Source: CAVYPR01 sp052145775 (GTDB taxonomy: Bacteria; Actinomycetota; Acidimicrobiia; Acidimicrobiales; RAAP-2). From it: DNA of 31,131 bases. Under the pieces are notes generated by a model. The model was not told the DNA's origin. It saw only the letters and a list, made by a program, of their open reading frames with translations, and searched no databases. The DNA is taken from NCBI GenBank assembly GCA_052145775.1, contig JBKQNY010000030.1, positions 1-31,131 of the forward strand. Direction: 5' to 3'. The translations under genes and the position numbers were made by a program. Numbering within the stretch: the stretch's first letter is position 1; every line of letters starts with the position of its first letter. This document shows, in pieces, positions 25,925-31,131 of the stretch.

Positions 25925-26224
25925 ATGGGCGACCCACCCGAACTCCAAGACGACGCACATTGGAGGATGGCTGTTTGGGCCCTCCGAGTGGGGTACGTCG
26001 GGCTGGGCGTCGCCGTTGCGGGCCTCATTGTCATGTTCTTGGGATCCACGCCATGGGTGCTGGCCGTCGGTGTCATCATTTGGCTCTCCGCCGAGGCCGT
26101 CACGTTGGCGGGAATCATCTGGTCACGGCACGAGCTGCCCGAGCCGCGCCCCGGGTACTGGTCGGTGCGGTTCATGCTCATTCGCGACACGGTCCACGCC
26201 CGGTCGTCGGCGCGGCGATCCTGA
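25925..26224 (+). CDS. Small two-helix membrane protein, hypothetical
   Basis: The 99-residue product has two clear hydrophobic helices, about 18-38 (ALRVGYVGLGVAVAGLIVMFLG) and 42-62 (PWVLAVGVIIWLSAEAVTLAGIIW). They are joined by a short turn, and the C-terminal tail is basic and presumably cytoplasmic (HARSSARRS). Coding-like composition and an acidic N-terminus (MGDPPELQDDAHW) support it as real. The ATG at 25925 is preferred; an in-frame ATG nine codons earlier is possible. No Shine-Dalgarno is seen; GACAAT at -13 to -8 may be a -10 box for a leaderless message. It is divergent from the hypothetical secreted protein. Function is unknown. Confidence 0.6.
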   Translation: MGDPPELQDDAHWRMAVWALRVGYVGLGVAVAGLIVMFLGSTPWVLAVGVIIWLSAEAVTLAGIIWSRHELPEPRPGYWSVRFMLIRDTVHARSSARRS

Positions 26225-26550
26225 CGGCTCCTCGCGTCGCGGCTGAGGCCGCCGCACGGCCGTCTCCGGTCTTGCTAGCCCTACCAGGATCTGGCGGTCG
26301 TGGGCGAGTGCGAAGGGTGCATCATTTCGCATGAGGCGGGCACCCTTCTGCACCGGCACTTTCGAGACGGGTCCTCTTGCCCCGATCGCGGAAGGGACGA
26401 GCTGCATCCCACGGTGGACTCCGTCAACAAGAGCTGTGGTTCCTGCATGTAGCCGACCGCTTCTAACCGACCCGAAGCGATGCGCATACGACCACATGGC
26501 GAGTCGGTTGCAGTCCTGAACGGACGACATATCCCCGGTGATCACGAATT
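26225..26550. other. 326-bp region without recognisable gene
   Basis: This convergent gap lies between the small membrane protein and the reductase gene. Minus-strand frames are open for up to about 140 codons, but they overlap the reductase end or the small membrane gene, lack ribosome sites and match no family I recognise. Possibly decayed coding DNA. Confidence 0.5.
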
Positions 26551-27144
26551 TCACGCCGGAACTATCTCGCGCTCGTACGTGCAGAGCAGCACGCCGGTCG
26601 TCGTAATCGTGCAGTCGGTCAGTCGGAGGCGGACGGGATGATCGGTGTCCCGAAACAACCGCCTACCCGTACCGAGAACGAGAGGGTGGATGAAGATCCT
26701 GAAGACGTCCACCAGGTCGTGCACCAAAAGCGACTGTACGAGATGGCCGCTTCCGAGCACGGTGATGAAACCCTCGCCCTCAGCTTTCAGGCTCTGGATC
26801 TCAGCGACGACGTCCGCTCCCAGGATGTAGGAGTTCGCCCACTCAAGCCCGCGAAGTGAGCGCGTCGCGACATACTTCGGCGTGGTGTTCAAGCTGGCGG
26901 CGATCGGGTTATCATCGGGTTCGTTCGGCCAGTGAGCCGCCATGTGCTCATAGGTGCGACGGCCGAAGAGATACGCAGTGGTCTCGCCGATGCCTGATCC
27001 GGCTCGGGTCGCCAGCACTTCATCACCGTAGGGGGCTCCCCAGCCGCCGTAAGCGAACCCTTCATCGCGGTCTTCGTCCGATCCGGCGAGACCTTGCATG
27101 ACCCCATCGAGGGTCACGAACTCGACGATGCCCAGTTGCCTCAT
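26551..27144 (-). CDS. RibD C-terminal/dihydrofolate reductase-like family protein
   Basis: The 197-residue protein has the DHFR-like fold of the RibD C-terminal family: IVEFVTLDGVMQG at the start, YLFGRRTYEHMAAHWP (about 58-73), PKYVATRSL, the EGFITVLGSGHLVQSLLVHDLVDVFRIFIHPLVLGTGRRLF block, and LTDCTITTTGVLLCTYE at the end. These NADPH-binding reductases are widespread, and their physiological substrates are generally unknown. They are not the housekeeping folA. AGGAGG lies 5 bases before the ATG, so the start is secure. It stands alone, with no recognisable gene within 300 bases downstream. Its base composition resembles the neighbouring accessory genes. Confidence 0.88.
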   Translation of the reverse strand: MRQLGIVEFVTLDGVMQGLAGSDEDRDEGFAYGGWGAPYGDEVLATRAGSGIGETTAYLFGRRTYEHMAAHWPNEPDDNPIAASLNTTPKYVATRSLRGLEWANSYILGADVVAEIQSLKAEGEGFITVLGSGHLVQSLLVHDLVDVFRIFIHPLVLGTGRRLFRDTDHPVRLRLTDCTITTTGVLLCTYEREIVPA

Positions 27145-27282
27145 ACGGCCTCCTACTTCGTGTTCGTACTCTGTTTCTACCAGCAGTCGTTACCGGCGAC
27201 GGACGCGCCACTATGGCATCCAAGCGCTGGGCGGGTTCGACGGTTCACAGGTCGGTACGCCCAAACACCTGCAAAGGATCCC

Positions 27283-27323
27283 GGGGCAGTCACCCCTTGC
27301 GGCCTGCATGGAGTGACTGCCCC
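27283..27323. repeat. 11-bp perfect inverted repeat (GGGGCAGTCAC / GTGACTGCCCC)
   Basis: Arms at 27283-27293 and 27313-27323 pair perfectly around a 19-base spacer. No T-tract follows on either strand. It sits at the 3' edge of the truncated SDR remnant and overlaps the end of its open frame. It may be a terminator, a trace of a mobile element end, or a short palindromic repeat of this genome. Confidence 0.6.
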
Positions 27324-27592
27324 TGACACTCTGAAACGGGGAGGCCATAGCTCGGTCGCTTGGTCTTCCACCAGGGGACGGTCTGGCCCAAGTAGTCGAA
27401 GAATCGGAGGCCGGTGCGGCCGCATGGGGCGTCGACGGCGGAGACGAGGATGGGGATGCCTTCGCCAAGGGTGAGCCGAGCGTTGGGTCCGCCGAACTCG
27501 GTCTTGACCAAGCCAGGCGCCATCAGAAACAAAATCCGCTTGTCATTGCAGTCGCGGGCGGCGTAGCTGAGCATGAGTTGCACCGAGTGACC
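27290..27592 (-). pseudogene. 5'-truncated SDR remnant (C-terminal part only)
   Basis: The open frame from about 27592 to 27290 encodes SVQLMLSYAARD, MAPGLVKTEFGGPNARLTLGEGIPILVSAV and TGLRFFDYLGQTVPW. These correspond to the last third of a classical SDR after the catalytic YxxxK, including the PG motif and the C-terminal strand. The cofactor motif, the catalytic Ser and Tyr and the first about 150 residues are absent. A TGA stop lies just upstream in frame, and another gene ends at 27631. Past VPW the frame continues through unrelated sequence into an inverted repeat. I therefore call it a gene fragment. A short expressed ORF from the ATG at 27583 cannot be excluded. Confidence 0.6.
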
Positions 27593-27630
27593 CAGCCAGC
27601 AGCTGTCAGCTCATCGTCGGCCCGCCTGAC

Positions 27631-28014
27631 CTACTCGATGACGATCGCTCCGATGAAGACCACACCTTCCTCCCAAACCCCATCTTGGCCAGGGGGCAAG
27701 TTGAATTCGTCCCCGATGGCAAGTGGGCGACCGACTTGGCCCACCTTGATCGGGGCACCCCTTCCATTGGGTAGGAAGACGGTCCACCACGGGTCCTCCA
27801 ACGCCTTTGGCGCAGAGATCGCCGCTCCAGGGGGCAGCGGACCATTCCACGCCCCCTTCCCCGTGATCGCGATGGCCCTGAACGTGACTGGCTCTCCCAC
27901 CGCAGTCTCGGACCAGTCAGCCCACAACAATTCGCTTCCCTGCGCCTTGCCTGGACGGGCCTGGTGAAGCCGAAGCTCGCACTCGATGATTTCTGGCTCG
28001 TCCTCTACTCCCAT
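27631..28014 (-). CDS. Hypothetical protein, 127 residues
   Basis: I do not recognise this protein. It has no signal peptide or membrane helix. It is beta-rich in appearance, with PVTFRAIAITGKGAW, DPWWTVFLPNGRG, IGDEFNLPPGQDG and VVFIGAIVIE, several Trp and a mildly acidic character. The ATG at 28014 is preferred over an in-frame GTG at 28038: there is no Shine-Dalgarno, but TAGACT lies at -13 to -8 from that ATG, which would suit a leaderless mRNA. It lies immediately upstream of the truncated SDR on the same strand. Its reality is supported by codon pattern and length only. Confidence 0.55.
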   Translation of the reverse strand: MGVEDEPEIIECELRLHQARPGKAQGSELLWADWSETAVGEPVTFRAIAITGKGAWNGPLPPGAAISAPKALEDPWWTVFLPNGRGAPIKVGQVGRPLAIGDEFNLPPGQDGVWEEGVVFIGAIVIE

Positions 28015-28389
28015 GGCGCAAAGTCTAGGTCTCCACACCTCACGGACGAGTGTCCGACGTTCCCATCGGAAGTGTCCGGTTCAGCCGTCCCACAAGCGTG
28101 CAGCTGACTGACCCCCCTCACGGGTCGTTCGCTCGGCTCCCACCAAGCCACTCCACTGCGCCGCCGCCGCGTCACGTGTCTCCTCCGGCAGCGTTCGCCT
28201 CGCCCGACGGCAACGCATTGGCCCACGAGCAGGCAGGCCGCCCGGCTGCTCGCCGAGCGCCCCGGGTGCGACAATACTGACGGCCGTCAGGAGTCCAAGG
28301 GGGGGTCCGAGAGTGAGCATGGGCAGAGGATCGGCGGTCGGTGGTCCTCGGTCGGCGGGCGAGGGTCGCGGGTCAGGTGCGAGCGCACC
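28015..28389. other. Divergent intergenic region (375 bp) before the esterase
   Basis: It contains TAGACT (28022-28027, minus strand) for the 127-residue gene, the CTGACGGCCGTCAG palindrome at 28277-28290, an AATACT -10-like element just before it (28273-28278), and a possible 26-codon upstream ORF. The stretch 28040-28260 shows nothing recognisable. Confidence 0.55.
28277..28290 (+). promoter_or_regulatory. Candidate TetR-like operator at the esterase promoter
   Basis: CTGACGGCCGTCAG is a perfect 14-bp palindrome that starts inside an AATACT -10-like box, so the expected transcript start lies in it. The TGAC...GTCA shape is usual for TetR-family sites. No tetR gene is nearby. A 14-bp palindrome can occur by chance in 31 kb, so its position is the main support. 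Confidence 0.4.
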
Positions 28390-28393
28390 ATGA
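28313..28393 (+). CDS. Possible upstream leader ORF of the esterase
   Basis: A GTG at 28313, 7 bases after a GGGGGG run, opens a frame of 26 residues, rich in Gly, Ser and Arg. Its TGA overlaps the esterase ATG as ATGA. It could couple translation of the esterase, which has only a weak ribosome site. It may equally be chance in G-rich DNA. Confidence 0.25.
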   Translation: MSMGRGSAVGGPRSAGEGRGSGASAP

Positions 28394-29424
28394 TCGGCGG
28401 ACGCTCGAGCTGCATCCGGCGTGGCGCGGTAGGCGTGGCGTTCGCACTTGCGGCCGCGCTGCTCGCCACGACCCAGGCCGCCGTCTTCGGACCGCCGATT
28501 GCCGGAGCGTCGGGAGGGACGACCGTTCTGGCACCGATGGCCGGTTCGTACGTGTTTCAGCTGACGTTCCACGGTGCCGAGCGCGACTACCGGCTGCACC
28601 TGCCCCCGCTGGCGGCCGAAGGGAAGCCCTTGCCGCTGGTGCTGAACCTGCACGGCGCTACCCAGAGCGCCATCCTGCAGGAGAGTTATTCCCAGATGGA
28701 CGCCGCCTCCGACCAGGACGGATACCTCGTGGCCTTTCCGGACGGAACCACGGACACAGCCAGCAACCCGTCAAACCTGTACAGCTGGGACGCCGGGGCC
28801 TGCTGTGCCCTGCCCGTCACCAACCACGTGGACGACGTGGGCTTCCTCCTCGACGTGATCTCCAACATCGCCTCCCGGACCCCCGTGAACCTGCGGCGCG
28901 TCTACGTCACGGGGATGTCGGCCGGCGGCATGATGGCGTACACCATGGCCGCCGAAGCGTCGCGGCATATCGCGGCCATCGCATCGGTCTCCGGCCAAGT
29001 CGAGCTCCCCTCCATCCATCCCTCACGTCCAGTGCCCACCATGGAGTTCCACAGCGTCAACGACCCGATCGCCAAGTGGAATGGAGTAGACGGCAAGTAC
29101 TCGGTCATGGACGGCATCGACAAGTGGGTGAAGGCCGACGGCTGCGCGGCAAAACCCCGCGACGGCAAGACCATCTTCGGGGCTGCCGGCACCACGTCGT
29201 CCGGGGAGTCTGCTACCCGTGTCTCCTACATCGGCTGCCGCGACGGCACGGAAGTCGTGTTATGGAGGTTGACCGGATCGGGTCATGTCTGGCCCGGCAG
29301 CCCACTGCTCGGCACAGCCACAACACACATCCTCACGGGCGTCGGGCGCGGCACCACCCTCATCAATGCCAATCAGCTCATGTGGCAGTTCTTTAAGCAA
29401 TACTCGCTCCCTGCCACACCGTGA
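28390..29424 (+). CDS. Secreted esterase, LpqC / PHB-depolymerase (feruloyl-esterase-like) family
   Basis: The 344-residue protein has a signal peptide (RRGAVGVAFALAAALLATTQA, cleavage near 30-40) and the alpha/beta-hydrolase core of the LpqC/PHB-depolymerase family: LVLNLHGA (84-90, oxyanion hole), DAGACCALP (134-142, typical vicinal cysteines), nucleophile S177 in GMSAGG, D225 in HSVNDP and H299 in GSGHVWPG. Substrates in the family are polyhydroxyalkanoates, feruloyl esters and related short-acyl esters. It acts outside the cell. The start ATG overlaps the stop of a short upstream ORF. It is convergent with the SDR and probably carries its own promoter with a palindromic operator. Confidence 0.88.
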   Translation: MIGGRSSCIRRGAVGVAFALAAALLATTQAAVFGPPIAGASGGTTVLAPMAGSYVFQLTFHGAERDYRLHLPPLAAEGKPLPLVLNLHGATQSAILQESYSQMDAASDQDGYLVAFPDGTTDTASNPSNLYSWDAGACCALPVTNHVDDVGFLLDVISNIASRTPVNLRRVYVTGMSAGGMMAYTMAAEASRHIAAIASVSGQVELPSIHPSRPVPTMEFHSVNDPIAKWNGVDGKYSVMDGIDKWVKADGCAAKPRDGKTIFGAAGTTSSGESATRVSYIGCRDGTEVVLWRLTGSGHVWPGSPLLGTATTHILTGVGRGTTLINANQLMWQFFKQYSLPATP

Positions 29425-29561
29425 TGTGGACGGGCGGTCAGGATCGCTGTCGGACCCCGGTGCATGCGTGAAGGTGTTGGCCACGGTGAAACCTTCGAGC
29501 CCACCTCTCGACCCGACACTGCCGGTGCTCCTGGGGGTGCTTCCCCTGCCGCCAGCCGGAC

Positions 29562-29578
29562 GGCAGGGCCCCCCTGCC
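29562..29578. terminator. Hairpin between convergent esterase and SDR genes
   Basis: GGCAGGG-CCC-CCCTGCC is a perfect 7-bp stem with a 3-base loop in the 281-bp convergent gap. It could act in both directions. No T-tract follows. Confidence 0.45.
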
Positions 29579-29705
29579 CCCTCCAGTCTCGGAGGGCAAC
29601 CTTCAACCAATGGGTGCGATACGTTCACTCTTGCGAACACCGCGACCTCTGACGTCGACAGCGCGCGACACGGCAACGCTCCCAGACTCAGGGCACGGAC
29701 GTCGC

Positions 29706-30500
29706 TCAGTCCGCCCTGTCAGCCTCCGCCGTCGACATGATCAATTTCGTCTGTGCGTACGGGGGGCCGGCCGTCGTGCCACCGTCGATGGGGAGCACGA
29801 TCCCGGTCACCTGCGCCGCCCGCTCGCTCGCCAGGAAGACCACGGCGTTGGCCACGTCCTCGGGTTGCGCTTCGCGCTCCAGCGGCTGCATGTAGCGGAG
29901 CACCGGCCCCATCTCGTAGGTCGTGATGGCCGTGCGAATGTGCGCAGGCGTCAGGCAATTCACCCGGATCCCGTAGGGCGCGAGGTCGATGGCCATGCAC
30001 TTGGTGGCGTGCGCCACCGCGGCCTTCGACGCCCTGTAGGAGATCATGCCGGTACCGGCGTTGACGGCTGCAATGGAGGCGTTGTTGATGATCGATCCGC
30101 CGCCGTGCTCCTTCATGTACCGCCCGGCGCGTTGTGCGCCAACGATGACCCCGAAGAGGTTCACGCTCATGATGCGGGAGAAGTCCTCCAAATCATCTGG
30201 GAGGAAGCGCTTGAGGGGGCTGCCGATGCCCGCATTGTTGAACATGATGTCAAGGCCGCCGAAGCGCTCCACCGCGAAGTCGACGAGGGCCTGCACCTGG
30301 TCCGGGTCGCTCACATCAGTCTGGAAGAAATCGGTGGCGTCACCCAGACGTTCCGCCACGGCGCGGCCGCGCTCGGCGTCGATGTCGGAGATCACCACCT
30401 TCGCCCCCTCGGCGGCGAGCAGTTGGGCCGTCGCACAGCCGATGCCGCCGGCCCCACCGGTCACCACGGCCACCCTCCCGACGAGCTCCTGCCGATCCAT
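29706..30500 (-). CDS. Short-chain dehydrogenase/reductase (second intact SDR)
   Basis: The 264-residue classical SDR has the cofactor motif TGGAGGIG (14-21), D39 at the end of beta-2 (favouring NAD), NNAG (88-91), N114, catalytic S142 (NNASIAA) and YRASK (Y155, K159). LPIDGGTTAGPPYAQ ends the fold. Substrate is unknown. The frame is open well upstream, but homology begins at MDRQELVGRVAVVTGG, so I use the ATG at 30500. It has no Shine-Dalgarno; TATCGT stands at -12 to -7, pointing to a leaderless mRNA, and a palindrome covers that box. It lies downstream of the rRNA operon terminator on the same strand and is convergent with the esterase. Confidence 0.9.
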   Translation of the reverse strand: MDRQELVGRVAVVTGGAGGIGCATAQLLAAEGAKVVISDIDAERGRAVAERLGDATDFFQTDVSDPDQVQALVDFAVERFGGLDIMFNNAGIGSPLKRFLPDDLEDFSRIMSVNLFGVIVGAQRAGRYMKEHGGGSIINNASIAAVNAGTGMISYRASKAAVAHATKCMAIDLAPYGIRVNCLTPAHIRTAITTYEMGPVLRYMQPLEREAQPEDVANAVVFLASERAAQVTGIVLPIDGGTTAGPPYAQTKLIMSTAEADRAD

Positions 30501-30503
30501 CTG

Positions 30504-30518
30504 TCGACGATACGTCGA
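30504..30518 (-). promoter_or_regulatory. Operator palindrome over the -10 box of the leaderless SDR gene
   Basis: TCGACG-ATA-CGTCGA is a perfect 6-3-6 inverted repeat. It contains TATCGT (30507-30512), which lies at -12 to -7 from the SDR ATG. A dimeric repressor bound here would block both transcription and the start codon region. Confidence 0.5.
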
Positions 30519-30631
30519 TGGCGCCGGGACCGGCGAGTTCCGTCGGTCGACCCTTGATGGCGGCGCGGCGCTGGTCTGCGCACCATGTCCGAGTGACGCG
30601 GCCACGTTGACCAAGTCCGAGGTCGGGACGC

Positions 30632-30665
30632 GGAAGAGGCCCCCCCCGTGGTGGGGGCCTCTTCC
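30632..30665 (-). terminator. Terminator of the rRNA operon
   Basis: Thirteen paired bases (GGAAGAGGCCCCC with GGGGGCCTCTTCC) enclose an 8-base loop, starting 8 bases after the 5S 3' end. It is the strongest hairpin in the window. No T-tract is seen on the minus strand. Confidence 0.8.
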
Positions 30666-30672
30666 AGAGAAA

Positions 30673-30790
30673 TCCCGGCGACGTCCTACTCTCCCAGGGG
30701 GCCTCCCCCCAAGTACCATCGGCGCTGGCGGGCTTAACTGCCGTGTTCGGAATGGGTACGGGTGTTTCCCCGCCGCCATGGTCACCGGAA
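30673..30790 (-). rRNA. rrf: 5S ribosomal RNA
   Basis: The minus strand reads as a complete 5S rRNA of about 118 bases. The ends form a 10-bp stem (TTCCGGTGAC with GTCGCCGGGA, including G-U pairs). Inside are the conserved loop segments CCCATTCCGAAC, GTTAAGCCC, GCGCCGATGGTA and GGGAGAGTAGG. It lies about 110 bases after the 23S 3' end in transcription order and 8 bases before a strong hairpin, as in a standard 16S-23S-5S operon. End positions are set by pairing and are good to a few bases. Confidence 0.95.
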
Positions 30791-30900
30791 ACCGTGCGCT
30801 CGTCCGCCGGACAGCCCCTTCAAGAGGACCGTCGTCGGCGGAACTCCAGGGAGCGGCAAGCCGCAGCCCCTGAGCGTTCCAGAGCGAGCACGAGCAAAGT

Positions 30901-31131
30901 TCCCAAGCCCTCGGCCGATTAGTACCGGTCGGCTGAACACATTGCTGTGCTTACACCTCCGGCCTATCAACGTGGTCGTCTAGCCACGGGCCTTACCAGG
31001 TTTTCCCTGTGGGAGATCTCATCTCGAAACGGGCTTCGCACTTAGATGCTTTCAGCGCTTATCCCACCCGTAGGTCGCAAACCAGCCGTGCCCTTGGCAG
31101 GACAACTGGCACACGAGAGCTACGTCCGTCC
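30901..31131 (-). rRNA. rrl: 23S ribosomal RNA, 3' end (partial)
   Basis: On the minus strand the segment ends with CCGACCGGTACTAATCGGCC, the universal 3' terminal helix region of bacterial 23S rRNA, preceded by the conserved segments AAGCATCTAAGTGCGAAGCC and GAGATCTCCCACAGGG. About 230 bases are in the window and the rest lies to the right. The 3' end is placed near 30901 by the pairing partner of the 5' terminus seen in other actinobacteria, so it is accurate to a few bases. The 23S-5S spacer (30791-30900) carries no tRNA. Confidence 0.95.

Noticed and set aside
26123..26554. Minus-strand open frame of about 143 codons between the small membrane protein and the DHFR-like gene
   Set aside because: It overlaps the end of the small membrane protein gene on the other strand and slightly overlaps the DHFR-like stop, has no ribosome site, and resembles no family I know.

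Overview
The window is high-GC actinobacterial DNA. The secreted 42-residue repeat protein, the SD-less genes with TANNNT immediately upstream, and the abundance of P450, SDR, CoA-transferase and crotonase genes would fit the class Acidimicrobiia. That placement is inference; the partial 23S rRNA at the right edge could settle it.

Left part (1-9.2 kb), all on the minus strand. The window opens inside a secreted repeat protein. It is followed by korB and korA (2-oxoglutarate:ferredoxin oxidoreductase, 4-bp overlap), a class I fructose-bisphosphate aldolase, a TPR-like protein with a long basic disordered N-terminus, and a two-gene ABC exporter (ATPase and permease, 4-bp overlap) with its own palindromic promoter region.

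Central part (9.26-22.3 kb), a catabolic island. From a consensus-like promoter at about 19.03-19.05 kb, eight co-directed minus-strand genes run with little or no spacing: amidohydrolase, M24 protein with full metal ligands, M24 protein lacking them, a crotonase lacking both catalytic glutamates, a fused double CoA-transferase, a MarR regulator, a P450 and an SDR. Divergent from this are a 3-ketosteroid-dehydrogenase-like flavoprotein, a three-cysteine ferredoxin (opposite strand) and a second P450. I read this as an oxidative, CoA-dependent pathway for a cyclic or polycyclic carboxylate. The substrate is unknown, and I do not recognise the gene combination as a described pathway.

Right part (22.4-28.4 kb). 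This is visibly less GC-rich and patchy: a VOC protein, a secreted GH27 alpha-galactosidase, three hypothetical proteins, a RibD/DHFR-like reductase, a 5'-truncated SDR remnant and an 11-bp-stem inverted repeat. It looks like an accessory segment.

Right end (28.4-31.1 kb). A secreted LpqC/PHB-depolymerase-like esterase and an SDR are followed by the end of an rRNA operon on the minus strand (partial 23S, 5S, strong hairpin terminator).

A recurring feature is a set of genes without a Shine-Dalgarno sequence that have TANNNT at -12 to -7 from the start codon, which indicates leaderless transcription.
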